Shown here one piece after another: positions 26,572-35,345 of a stretch of 46,076 bases of DNA. Every line of letters starts with the position of its first letter. Positions within the stretch are counted from its first letter, which is position 1. The notes below the pieces were generated by a model. The model was not told where the DNA came from. It did no database searches and saw only the letters and a list, made by a program, of their open reading frames with translations. The stretch is from Bradyrhizobium sp. ARR65 (GTDB lineage: Bacteria; Pseudomonadota; Alphaproteobacteria; Rhizobiales; Xanthobacteraceae), in the NCBI RefSeq assembly GCF_000472385.1, contig NZ_AWZU01000056.1, positions 162 through 46,237 of the forward strand, in the 5' to 3' direction. A program made the translations under genes and the position numbers.

Positions 26572-27423
26572 TCAGTACGCATTGCTAGCTCGTACCAATT
26601 CGTTCACGGTCTTAGCCATGATGAGGAGATCGAACCGAAGCGACCAATGCCGAATGTACTCAAGATCGCGCTCGACACGTCGTTCCATAGCCGCTATGTC
26701 TCGCGTCTCACCCCTGCATCCATTGACCTGCGCCCACCCGGTCATCCCCGGCCTCACCAATTGTCGGTCTTCATATCCTTTTATCAGCCTTGAGTAGATC
26801 GCGTCGTGGATCAGTGCATGTGGCCGTGGACCAACGAGTGACATGTCGCCACGGACCACATTGAAGAGCTGCGGCAGCTCATCGATGCTGGTTTTCCGGA
26901 GGAACCGTCCAACCCGCGTAACACGGGCATCGCCCGGGCAAGCCTGGCAAACGTCGGCGCCGTCCTCCAAACATGTCATTGTTCGGAACTTCCAGATTTG
27001 AAAGCGTTGACCATTCTGCCCGCCGCGCCACTGGCGAAAGAAAATCGGGCCCCGTGTATCGAGAGTCAGGGCTATTGCCACAGCTACGAACAGCGGTGAC
27101 AGAGCAACGATCCCGATCAGAGCAACCACAAAATCGAAGACTCGTTTAAATGTGCCATTTGGGTCATGTTGAATCGGTCGCGATGCAAATGGCCTTGCGA
27201 GGCTCGACACAGTGTCTACAAGTTCTAGTCCGTTGTCTGGCTCCTGGTTGGGTCCGACCAGCGCCTCGACCACCGCTGCCGAATCCAATTTGCCGGCACC
27301 CGACCGACCGGTTGCACCAGCGCGTTCGAAAATACCGAGACGAGCCGCGCAATCGCCGGAGGATTGCCGCGCAATGTAGGTAGCCTGCGAGCCATAGATG
27401 TCGCGGATATCGCGCCAAAGCAT
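26572..27423 (-). CDS. Initiating sugar transferase (ExoY/WcaJ-like polyprenyl-phosphate glycosyl-1-P transferase)
   Basis: 283 residues from the ATG at 27421-27423, with GAGGG six bases upstream. An N-terminal extension of about 95 polar residues precedes one membrane helix (VFDFVVALIGIVALSPLFVAV) and the bacterial sugar transferase core: RVGRFLRKTSIDELPQLFNV, GDMSLVGPRP, RPGMTGWAQVNG and a final NELVRASNAY. It moves hexose-1-phosphate from a nucleotide-sugar to undecaprenyl phosphate, the first step of repeat-unit assembly. At 283 residues it is longer than ExoY but lacks the N-terminal multi-helix part of WcaJ. It lies between the regulator and a divergent GT4 gene. Confidence 0.92.
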   Translation of the reverse strand: MLWRDIRDIYGSQATYIARQSSGDCAARLGIFERAGATGRSGAGKLDSAAVVEALVGPNQEPDNGLELVDTVSSLARPFASRPIQHDPNGTFKRVFDFVVALIGIVALSPLFVAVAIALTLDTRGPIFFRQWRGGQNGQRFQIWKFRTMTCLEDGADVCQACPGDARVTRVGRFLRKTSIDELPQLFNVVRGDMSLVGPRPHALIHDAIYSRLIKGYEDRQLVRPGMTGWAQVNGCRGETRDIAAMERRVERDLEYIRHWSLRFDLLIMAKTVNELVRASNAY

Positions 27424-27761
27424 CGTGACCCTCACTTGAGAGGGCGCCAGCCTGCCCTGCCCCCGGGAAGCTGTCCCGCCCGGGCGGCGCCTTAAATCGT
27501 CTTGCTTATCTCGCCGTGCCGTTCTGCGGTCTCGGACCGCATCTTATGCAGCCACTGCAGGGGCGCAGCACAATCATGGGCTGCGATAATACATGCGGTA
27601 CCGGCGCCAAGTGAGAATTCAATGGTTCTAATTCCGATGCGCCTCATTGATACCTTCGGAAATTTGCCGACTGATCCTAAAGCGGCACTAATAGCGGTGC
27701 GACCCGAGTATCACTAAGCTATCGACCAGTCGCAGGCGATCAACCGTTTAGGCGAAGAGTC
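27424..27761. promoter_or_regulatory. Divergent promoter region of the sugar transferase and the long plus-strand operon
   Basis: 338 bases. Next to the sugar transferase start is a very GC-rich stretch (27450-27490) with a perfect palindrome CCGCCCGGGCGG at 27476-27487 and GGCGCC on both sides, which could fold in the 5' leader of that mRNA. The rest should hold the promoter of the run of genes from 27762 to 38598. Promoter boxes are not assigned. Confidence 0.4.
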
Positions 27762-29078
27762 ATGGCACCCAACACGACGTTGCCCTCATCCATGAATGTA
27801 TCGCCAGCGGCCCATCGGCTAAGAATTGCACTTGTGTGCAGCCGGCTGCCATTACCGATGACCCGCGCAGATCAGTTGGCCGTCGCGCATCTCATTTCGT
27901 TCTTGGCCGCGCGTGGTCATGCGTTGGACCTTTTCACGCTCGACACAGGAGAGAAGCCGACGCCTGAGCAGTGGGTTTGGCTAGATCAGCGCTGCCGTGG
28001 ACTCTTTGTGTTCCGACAATCCCCGGCGCGCAGCATTCTGGGACTGATCGGGGCTGTCGCAGTCGGCAAACCGATGCAGGTCGGCTGGTTTACGAACCGC
28101 GCTCATATCCATGCCGTCCGGCAAGCCCTCTCGGTCAGGCAATACGACGTCGCTTACGCCTACTACATCCGTAGCGCCGAGGCGCTCCGCGCGGTCTGCC
28201 CCGCCGAGGCTGGACCGGACGTAGGCCGCCCTTCCACGATTCTCGGCATGCAGCTGTCGCAGTCGCTGAATACGCGGCGGCTAGCGCAAAGCTCCGGCAG
28301 GCTACCGGATAAAATCATCTATGCCCTGGAGCAGGGCCTAGTACGTCGATACGAGGCTAACATCTGGCGCGACTTCTTCAGGACGGTACTCATCAGCGAG
28401 AGAGACGCGGAGGAAATTCGTCTGGCCTGTCGCGAAAGGTCGATGCCAGAGATAAGCAACTACGTTCTTTACCCGCACGGTGTTGATACGAGCCGATTCC
28501 GGCCTCGTCCAGACATTGATCCCGATCCAGCCACGCTGATCTTCTCAGGCGTGATGGGGACGAACACCAACGTTCACGCGATCACCTGGTTCGTCAAAAA
28601 CTGCTGGCCCCGCATAAGAGCGGATGTCCCGGGCGCGCATCTGCTCGTTGTGGGTCGCCGGCCGGCGCGCGAGGTCGTCCGTCTTGCTGCTCTGGACCAC
28701 GCAATTACGGTAACCGGCGAGGTTCCCGATCCTGCTGAATACATTGCGCGCGCGACGGTGTGCATAGATCCTGTACAGATTGGGGCCGGCATGCAGAACA
28801 AGCTGATCGAGTACATGGCCTGCGGCAAGGCCATCGTGACAACGCCGGTGGCCAACGAGGGGATTAATGCAATTTCCGGAACGCACCTCCTCGAAGCCGC
28901 CGGTCCCGAGGCATTTGCGGATGCCGTCGTCGCGCTTCTGCGTAATCCGGAGAGGAGAGCAGCGTTAGGAAAGAGCGCACGCGAGTATATCCAGCGCTAC
29001 TGGACGTGGGAAAAGCTGTTTTCGGCGCTCGAAGCTGAGATGTTGGCGATGGCTGGTTTTCAGAGAAATGCTGCTTAG
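27762..29078 (+). CDS. Glycosyltransferase, GT4 type (Stp1-like)
   Basis: 438 residues. The N-terminal domain opens with IALVCSRLPLPMTRADQLAVAHLISFLAARGH, like the sugar transferases of the TIGR03087 (Stp1) group tied to EPS systems. The donor domain has LIFSGVMGTNTNVHAITWFV, LLVVGRRPAREV, VTGEVPDPAEYIARA and the GAGMQNKLIEYMACGKAIVTT block typical of that GT4 branch. It should add a sugar on the cytoplasmic face. It starts a long co-directional run; the next gene begins 51 bases after its stop. A second in-frame ATG lies ten codons in. Confidence 0.88.
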   Translation: MAPNTTLPSSMNVSPAAHRLRIALVCSRLPLPMTRADQLAVAHLISFLAARGHALDLFTLDTGEKPTPEQWVWLDQRCRGLFVFRQSPARSILGLIGAVAVGKPMQVGWFTNRAHIHAVRQALSVRQYDVAYAYYIRSAEALRAVCPAEAGPDVGRPSTILGMQLSQSLNTRRLAQSSGRLPDKIIYALEQGLVRRYEANIWRDFFRTVLISERDAEEIRLACRERSMPEISNYVLYPHGVDTSRFRPRPDIDPDPATLIFSGVMGTNTNVHAITWFVKNCWPRIRADVPGAHLLVVGRRPAREVVRLAALDHAITVTGEVPDPAEYIARATVCIDPVQIGAGMQNKLIEYMACGKAIVTTPVANEGINAISGTHLLEAAGPEAFADAVVALLRNPERRAALGKSAREYIQRYWTWEKLFSALEAEMLAMAGFQRNAA

Positions 29079-29129
29079 CCGAAGACTTGACGCACACGTC
29101 GGCGCAACAGTGTTTGCCGGAGCGCGAGG

Positions 29130-31298
29130 ATGAAGCAGATCGTCCAAAGTGCAAGTACTGGCGTCCTGTCGGTTCGGGCCGTACCAGCGCCGCGCGTGAA
29201 GCCGGGGCATCTCCTGGTTCGCACGGTAGCCAGTCTAATTTCCGCTGGCACAGAGCGGATGGTTGTCGAATTTGCAAAAAGGAGCTTGCTCGGGAAGGCA
29301 ACGAGTCGGCCCGATTTGGTCAAGCAAGTAATGGCCAAAATTCATCGTGATGGGCTTGTGGCCACCCTGGACACCGTGCGAGCGCGCCTCGACCAGCCAC
29401 TGCCGCTCGGTTATTCTGCCTCAGGCGTCGTTGTAGAAGTGGGGCATGGGCTCGAAGGCAAATTTCAGGTTGGCGATAACGTCGCGATTGCGGGAGCGGG
29501 AATCGCCAACCACGCTGAGTACAATGTTGCTCCAGGCAACCTGGCGGCAGCTGTCCCAGAGGACGTGTCCCACTTCGAGGCGTGCTTCGGGACCCTGGCA
29601 TCCATAGCGCTCAACGGCATCCGCCTGTTAGAACCGAAGCTGGGTGATGTGGTCGGTGTCATCGGGGTGGGTCTGGTTGGTCAATTGGCCGCTCAGCTGC
29701 TTGCGATCCACGGATGCCGCGTGCTCTGCCTAGATTACAGCGCCCAAAGGCTCGCTCTTGCCCGCTCACTCGGCGCCGAATTTACCTGGAATCTTGCTGA
29801 CGGTAGTCCCTCTGCGTTCGTCGGATCTCAGACCAACGGCGTTGGCTGCGATGGCGTCGTGATCACCGCCGCTACATGTTCAAGCGAGCCGTTTGACACG
29901 GCGGCGGACATTGCGCGCGACCGCGCAAAGATCAGTCTGGTCGGCGTCACAGGGACAGAATTTCCGTATCGCGAGTTTATGAAGAAGGAGCTTTCGGTGG
30001 TCGTCTCGCGTTCCTACGGGCCCGGAAGATACGACAATGACTTCGAGAAACGTAACATCAAGTACCCCGTCGGCTGGGTACGCTGGACTGAAGCAGACAA
30101 TCTGGCTGAGTGCGTTCGTCTGATGAGTCCGAACCGTACACTTCGCCTCACCCCAACAGCACTCACGACGCATCGGTTTCCGATAAACGATGCCGAAAAG
30201 GCCTATGAACTGGTTACGGAAGGAATGGAACCGCATTTGGGTGTCGTAATAGAGTATCCAACCGATCAGCAAGGAAGTGTCGAACCGATCCCGGCAATCG
30301 AAATACGGCCTTATGTGATTCCGCATCGCGGCCGGTGCACCTTGGGGGTGATCGGCGCCGGGTCTTTCGCGCGATCAAAATTGTTGCCCATACTGGCCCG
30401 CCATCCGCAGGTGGTGCTACACACAGTTGTGACGCAGCGCGGCGTTTCGGCTGACGACACCCAACGCAGATTTGGTTTTCGCCACTGTGGGACCGACGAA
30501 TCATCAGTTTTCGACGATCCCCAGATCAATGCAGTTGTCATCACCACGCCGCATAGTACCCATGCGACCTTCACCGCTCGCGCGCTGTCGGCAGGCAAAG
30601 CCGTCCTGGTCGAGAAGCCATTGGCCTTGACGCGCGACGAACTGAATTCAGTCGTGCGAGCTCGCAACACGTCTTCTGCTTTTTTTCAAGTCGGATTCAA
30701 TAGACGATTTGCGCCAATGATCGTTTCCTTGTGTCGGCATTTGGCGCCGTTGCCTGCTCCGAAAAACGTTCTCATGCGCATCAATGCGGGGCAACTCGCA
30801 GCGGACAGCTGGCAGCGAGAACCGGACGAGGGGAACGGTCGCATCATTGGCGAGCTCTGTCATTTCGTCGACTTGGCCCGGTGCCTGATCGCGGTACCGA
30901 TTGTAGCGGTCCGAGCTGATGCCGCGCGCCTTGTTAATAGTCTGTGTGAAGACGTTACGGTCGCCATCCGGTTCAGCGATGGTAGCCTTTGTACCCTGGT
31001 CTATACGGCACTCGGCGATCCAGCCTACAGCAAGGAAAGAATTGAATGCTACGCTGGCGGCACAGTGGCCACCATCGACAATTTCCGGACGCTGGAGATC
31101 GTCGTAAACGGCAGCGTTCGACGCCAATCGAGCAGATTGAAGCAGGACAAGGGCCATCACGGTGAGCTCGACGCGTTCGTTGCGGCGGTCGTGGAAGATA
31201 CCGGCGCTCCTATTCCGGAACCCGAGATTGTGGAGACGAGCGTGGCCACTATTGCCATTCTCGAAGCCCTTCGAACCGGATCGGTGGTGCTTCTATGA
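29130..31298 (+). CDS. Bi-domain oxidoreductase: MDR-type dehydrogenase fused to Gfo/Idh/MocA
   Basis: 722 residues. Residues about 1-370 are a medium-chain (zinc-alcohol-type) dehydrogenase: SAGTERMVVEFAK, the PLGYSASGVVVEVG block and the Rossmann motif VVGVIGVGLVGQLAAQL. Residues about 400-722 are a Gfo/Idh/MocA protein: LGVIGAGSFARSKLLP, ITTPHSTHATFT, EKPLALT (about 494), and GEL-CHFVDLARCLI. This fusion is a known family that nearly always sits beside a heparinase II/III-like gene in EPS clusters, as here, where the next gene overlaps by four bases. It likely oxidises or epimerises a nucleotide-sugar or a glycan end. The exact reaction is not established to my knowledge. GGAG lies eight bases before the ATG. 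Confidence 0.88.
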   Translation: MKQIVQSASTGVLSVRAVPAPRVKPGHLLVRTVASLISAGTERMVVEFAKRSLLGKATSRPDLVKQVMAKIHRDGLVATLDTVRARLDQPLPLGYSASGVVVEVGHGLEGKFQVGDNVAIAGAGIANHAEYNVAPGNLAAAVPEDVSHFEACFGTLASIALNGIRLLEPKLGDVVGVIGVGLVGQLAAQLLAIHGCRVLCLDYSAQRLALARSLGAEFTWNLADGSPSAFVGSQTNGVGCDGVVITAATCSSEPFDTAADIARDRAKISLVGVTGTEFPYREFMKKELSVVVSRSYGPGRYDNDFEKRNIKYPVGWVRWTEADNLAECVRLMSPNRTLRLTPTALTTHRFPINDAEKAYELVTEGMEPHLGVVIEYPTDQQGSVEPIPAIEIRPYVIPHRGRCTLGVIGAGSFARSKLLPILARHPQVVLHTVVTQRGVSADDTQRRFGFRHCGTDESSVFDDPQINAVVITTPHSTHATFTARALSAGKAVLVEKPLALTRDELNSVVRARNTSSAFFQVGFNRRFAPMIVSLCRHLAPLPAPKNVLMRINAGQLAADSWQREPDEGNGRIIGELCHFVDLARCLIAVPIVAVRADAARLVNSLCEDVTVAIRFSDGSLCTLVYTALGDPAYSKERIECYAGGTVATIDNFRTLEIVVNGSVRRQSSRLKQDKGHHGELDAFVAAVVEDTGAPIPEPEIVETSVATIAILEALRTGSVVLL

Positions 31299-33076
31299 AA
31301 CCCGGTCGCATGCTCCGAACCGTGCGCCACCTGGGTGCAGAGCAATTGTATTGTCGCGCATGGTCGCGGGGGCAATGGGCCATAGCTGAGAAGTGTCCCA
31401 GTCTGTTCCATCGATGGATCGAAAGAACAGCGCGGGACCTTCCGGATCCGGAATTCCGCGATCCGCTGCGCCACGTAGCAAAACATGTACTGCACCTGCA
31501 GAATTGCGTTCACGGGGCGCACCTCGCGGAGATCGCGGAAGGGAGATTCGAGTTTCTCGGCAGGACGATGGATTTCGGCGGCATCGATCGCATCGCGTGG
31601 CGCGTCGAAATGGGCGAGGGCAACAATCGCCTTTGGCGGATGACGTTGTCGTATCTGGGTTGGACCGTACCACTCCTCGCCCGAGGCACTGCCAGCGACG
31701 TAGCCATGATACATCGGACAATTGAGAGCCTCGTGGCCCAAAACCAGTGGAACGTGCCGGGCGTCTTTCGAGACGTTTGGCATCCGTATTCTGCAAGTCA
31801 CCGCCTGATAAACCTGATCGCGGGATACGCACTCTTGCGTGCCGCGGGCGGGAGCCACTCCGATGACCTCGCGGCTTTGCTCAAACATGCAAAGTTCTGC
31901 GCTGCATTTGTCCTACGCAATCTGGAGCACGACCTCCGGTTCAATCATCTATTGAAGAACTACGTGGCGTTATCGATATATCGCGCGGCCCTCGGGCAGA
32001 ACACGCCTCGCTTGGGATTCTTGGACCGCGCGATACGACAGACCCTCGATCAGGTCGTGCTAAGCGACGGCGGCCATGCGGAAAGGTCGCCGATGTATCA
32101 CGCGCTGTGTTTGGTCGACCTGCAGACTTTGCTGGCCGCCAACTCGCTGTCCCATACGCCTTGGCTGGAGGCAACGATTTCAGCGATGCAGTCGGCCCTT
32201 GGCGTCATGTGCCATCCAGACGGCGACATAGGACTGTTCAACGACTCGTGGTTGGGCGAGGCTCCATCGGCGACCGAGCTCGCACCACCGCCAGCGGACG
32301 GCCGGATTGCGCTGCCGGAAACAGGATACATTCGACTCTCCCGCCAGAACGATGCCGTCATTTTCGATTGCGGCCCCTGCGGTCCTGATTCCAATCCAGG
32401 GCACGCTCATGCGGATTTCCTTAGTGTTGAACTCTCGGTCGCCAGCAAGCGGTTCATCGTGGACCCCGGTGTGCCAACATATTCCCAAGGTCCTGCGCGG
32501 GATGATTGCCGATCCGCTTCCCGTCACAACGGACCGCACGTCATCGGCGCCGAGCCCATCGAATTTTGGAGCTCGTTCCGTGTCGGACGTCGCGGTTCGG
32601 CACTTCCTCTAGAGGATCCGACCCTCGGGAGGATAGCGCCGCTGTGGGCGGCGGGATATCAAAACGGCTTTCGCAGGCTGGGGACTGATGTGGCCCGCTG
32701 GGTCGGACTATGGCCCGGGTGCGCCTTGCTCATTGTAGACGTTTGGCGCGGTCTTGAATCCGCTCGTGCAGGCGTTCGATTCCTCGTGCCGGGAACGTGG
32801 TCCGTGTCGCCTTCCCGCACATTTGCAGCAGGCGGGTTGCAGGTAAGCCTCGACGTACTTTTGGGAAAAGGACCTCATATCGAAAGCGCCAGATGGTGGC
32901 CGAAATTCGGTGAGTCGCATTCTGCACACAGCATATTCATACATCCGTTACCGGACCGCGATGGATCGGTCGCAGCGACTTTGTGGAGTTGGGGGGAAGA
33001 AGCTCCTGCAGGGATTGTTGAAGCTCGCAGCATAGCACGGACGTTGCTTGCACACTGCCCCGGACATTTGCCATGA
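31295..33076 (+). CDS. Heparinase II/III-like polysaccharide lyase family protein
   Basis: 593 residues. An alpha/alpha-toroid N-terminal part (about 60-330) is followed by a beta-sandwich. Candidate catalytic residues are Tyr268 in ERSPMYHAL and the histidines of GHAHADFLSVEL (His370, His372), the family's key motif. No signal peptide can be seen at the N-terminus MKPGRMLRTVRHLGAEQL, so the protein may be cytoplasmic or use another route, which is odd for a lyase of a finished polymer. The family cleaves uronic-acid-containing glycans by beta-elimination. Both ends overlap neighbours by four bases (ATGA), tying it to the bi-domain oxidoreductase and the 6-dehydrogenase. Confidence 0.87.
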   Translation: MKPGRMLRTVRHLGAEQLYCRAWSRGQWAIAEKCPSLFHRWIERTARDLPDPEFRDPLRHVAKHVLHLQNCVHGAHLAEIAEGRFEFLGRTMDFGGIDRIAWRVEMGEGNNRLWRMTLSYLGWTVPLLARGTASDVAMIHRTIESLVAQNQWNVPGVFRDVWHPYSASHRLINLIAGYALLRAAGGSHSDDLAALLKHAKFCAAFVLRNLEHDLRFNHLLKNYVALSIYRAALGQNTPRLGFLDRAIRQTLDQVVLSDGGHAERSPMYHALCLVDLQTLLAANSLSHTPWLEATISAMQSALGVMCHPDGDIGLFNDSWLGEAPSATELAPPPADGRIALPETGYIRLSRQNDAVIFDCGPCGPDSNPGHAHADFLSVELSVASKRFIVDPGVPTYSQGPARDDCRSASRHNGPHVIGAEPIEFWSSFRVGRRGSALPLEDPTLGRIAPLWAAGYQNGFRRLGTDVARWVGLWPGCALLIVDVWRGLESARAGVRFLVPGTWSVSPSRTFAAGGLQVSLDVLLGKGPHIESARWWPKFGESHSAHSIFIHPLPDRDGSVAATLWSWGEEAPAGIVEARSIARTLLAHCPGHLP

Positions 33077-34341
33077 GAATCGTCGTCTGCGGACTCGGAT
33101 ACGTCGGCGTGACAGTGGCAGCCTGCATGTTGCGCAAGGGCGCAACGGTCATTGGGGTTGACGTAAACCCGCAAAAGGTGGAGATCGCCAACGAGGGTCA
33201 TTCTCCCGTGAAAGAATCCGGGGTAGACGAAACCTTTTCAAGGGCTCGAGCCGAAAATCGCCTCACGGCTGCGACGACGCTAGGGAGCGCGCTCGCAGAT
33301 GCGGACGTAGTGGTCGCGTGCGTCGGAACGCCGAGTCGTGAGGACGGCTCGCTCGAACTGTCGTACGTCTCCTCGGTTTCGGAGGAAATCGGTACGGCGG
33401 TTCGGCAACGATCGGCCAAGTGCCGGCCGCTGCTCTGCGTATTCCGATCGACAATGCTGCCTGGCACCATGGAAACGGTGGTCATGCCTAAGTTGAGCGC
33501 GGCGGCAGGAGAGCCCGCGGGTCAGCGTTACGAGCCGGTGTACAATCCAGAATTCATGCGCGAATCGACTGCCATCACGGACTATTTCAACCCTCCAAAA
33601 ATCGTCGTTGGCGAGCGATTTCCTGGCGCAGCGCAGGATCTGCACGGCATGTACGATGGGATCGATGCGCCCGTATTCAAAGTCCCGTTTGCCGTGGCGG
33701 AGATGGCCAAGTACGTGGACAACTATTTCCACGCTCTCAAGGTCTCGTTTGCTAATGAGATCGCAAGATTGGCGCTCACCTCCGCCATCAACCCGCGAGA
33801 CGTCATACGTATCTTCTTGTCGGACACCAAACTGAACGTCTCTCCTTACTACCTGCGACCGGGAAATGCGTTCGGGGGATCCTGCCTTCCCAAGGATGTT
33901 CGCGCTCTCAGCGCATTTGGGAAAAAACATGGATTGGAGGTGCCGCTCCTGCAGAACGTGATCGCCAGCAACACGGCCCACAAGTCCTTTATCGCGCGCT
34001 TGGTTCTAGCGCACGCGCCGAGAGGGGCACGCATCCTGCAGATGGGGCTTACGTTCAAACCAGATACGGACGACTTGCGCGAAAGTCCGCTGGTTGAACT
34101 CGCCGCAACGCTGCTCGAGCGAGGATACGACCTGTGTTTGTTCGAACCGGACCTGAAGCCGGAGCAGCTCATCGGCGCCAACCTGGCGTTTGCAAACGCG
34201 CATTTGGCGCGACTGCCGGAACTTCTGGTCGCCGATTTCGCGCGCGCAGCGGCGAGGGCGGATCTCATCGTACTCGGAAAGGCCATGCCCGGCGTCAGGC
34301 TGCCATCTGGCAAGCAGTTTCTCAACCTCTATCGCTTGTAG
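33073..34341 (+). CDS. GDP-mannose/UDP-glucose 6-dehydrogenase family (AlgD-like)
   Basis: 422 residues. It oxidises a hexose nucleotide to the uronic acid with two NAD. Seen: the Rossmann start RIVVCGLGYVGVTVAACM, VVACVGTPS, NPEFMRESTAITDYFNPPKI (very like AlgD), the helix with AEMAKYVDNYFHALKVSFANEI, and catalytic Cys271 in AFGGSCLPKD. The C-terminal GLTFKPDTDDLRESP completes the family. The NPEF...YFNPP and SCLPKDVRAL wording is closer to GDP-mannose 6-dehydrogenase than to UDP-glucose dehydrogenase, so GDP-mannuronate is the likelier product, but this is an inference. It supplies an acidic sugar for the EPS, possibly later amidated by the AsnB-like enzyme. Confidence 0.88.
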   Translation: MRIVVCGLGYVGVTVAACMLRKGATVIGVDVNPQKVEIANEGHSPVKESGVDETFSRARAENRLTAATTLGSALADADVVVACVGTPSREDGSLELSYVSSVSEEIGTAVRQRSAKCRPLLCVFRSTMLPGTMETVVMPKLSAAAGEPAGQRYEPVYNPEFMRESTAITDYFNPPKIVVGERFPGAAQDLHGMYDGIDAPVFKVPFAVAEMAKYVDNYFHALKVSFANEIARLALTSAINPRDVIRIFLSDTKLNVSPYYLRPGNAFGGSCLPKDVRALSAFGKKHGLEVPLLQNVIASNTAHKSFIARLVLAHAPRGARILQMGLTFKPDTDDLRESPLVELAATLLERGYDLCLFEPDLKPEQLIGANLAFANAHLARLPELLVADFARAAARADLIVLGKAMPGVRLPSGKQFLNLYRL

Positions 34342-34899
34342 GCGATTAAATTGGGCGACTGGGTTGCTGATTGTGACGAGGATATTCCCAAGTACGCAGC
34401 ATTCGCGGCGCAAGCAGTCACGACGTCGAGGGTCACAGACGAGGCGCCGAAATTGGGACAGAGCCACCATTGATCGGGAACGGCACCGAGAAACATCCAA
34501 GCTATATCTTGTGCGGTGGCGGCGAACAATCTGCATACACTGTCGGCGGCAAGGATGGCGCTGTGAACGTGCGCCTAGGCACCTTCTCATGGCCCCTCCA
34601 GCCCAGCGCTTACACCTTCGTCGCTACTGCCACGGCCGCGCATCCAAGCGCCGATCCATGTGCGGCCGTAAGGTCTATCTCACGTACTCCAAACAATCGG
34701 TCGATCCCGGGCCGCGGCGGCGGACCGACGAAGTGGCGAAGCAGCGGGGTAATCCGAAAGGGTCGCACCTAGGGCGAATCTTACAGTAGGACAGGTGCGT
34801 GTGACCAAGTTATCTTGGACCTTCCGCATATGGTTTGCTGGGGCGCTGCGGCCCTCTGTCCTGAAGGCGCATGTTGCGGCGGAGATCATGATTTGGGGC
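34342..34899. other. Gene-free stretch between the 6-dehydrogenase and the broken flavoprotein gene
   Basis: About 560 bases. Several open frames of 65-100 codons cross it in different frames but none shows a known motif or a ribosome site with a matching start. It may be leftover DNA of a lost gene, as the next feature is itself a broken gene. Confidence 0.4.
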
Positions 34900-35340
34900 A
34901 TGAGAATGCCTGGTCTGTCGGGTTTGCCTATAGCAATCGTTGGGGCAGGGGCGCTCGGTCTCTCCGTCGCCGCACATTTGCGGTCCTGTGGCGTGCCGTT
35001 TCGAATCTTTGTTACGCTGATGCACCGGTGGCTGGCCCAAATGCTGACGAGTACGCGTCTGAAGTCAGAATGGGCCCCCTCTAGCCCTGCCGATCCGGCC
35101 AGGCGCTACACGCTCCAGCAATTCTGCGCAGACGTAAGGCCATCCTACGGAAATGCTTCGATTGCGTATGACACATTCGCCAGATGCGCCTTGTCATTTC
35201 AGCGGCATCTGGTTCCCATGCTGGGAGACGTATTGGTGACGTAGGCCAGACGGCTTTGCCCTCAAGCTTGCGAACGGGGAAGGCATCAGGGCGAAGAGCT
35301 GTGTGATCGCGATGGGTTTGTTGCTCGGCTTCGACGGAGC
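34900..35340 (+). pseudogene. Broken FAD/NAD(P)-binding oxidoreductase gene
   Basis: From the ATG at 34900 the frame reads LPIAIVGAGALGLSVAAHLRSCGVPFRIF, a clear dinucleotide-binding motif, and runs on to LSFQRHLVPMLGDVLVT before a TAG at 35242-35244. In the next frame from 35249 the homology goes on: DGFALKLANGEGIRAKS then CVIAMGL, the usual second part of such flavoproteins. Then it is cut off just before the next gene's start at 35346. So the gene has a frameshift and has lost most of its C-terminal half. The intact family is the group of flavin monooxygenase/thioredoxin-reductase-like proteins. Seen directly; parent function unknown. Confidence 0.7.
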
Positions 35341-35345
35341 AAGCC

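Noticed and set aside
33280..33981. Minus-strand open frame of 233 codons
   Set aside because: Antisense to the well-supported 6-dehydrogenase.
34190..34789. Plus-strand frame of 199 codons starting inside the 6-dehydrogenase gene
   Set aside because: It overlaps the end of a sure gene in another frame and is very rich in Arg/Ser without a motif.
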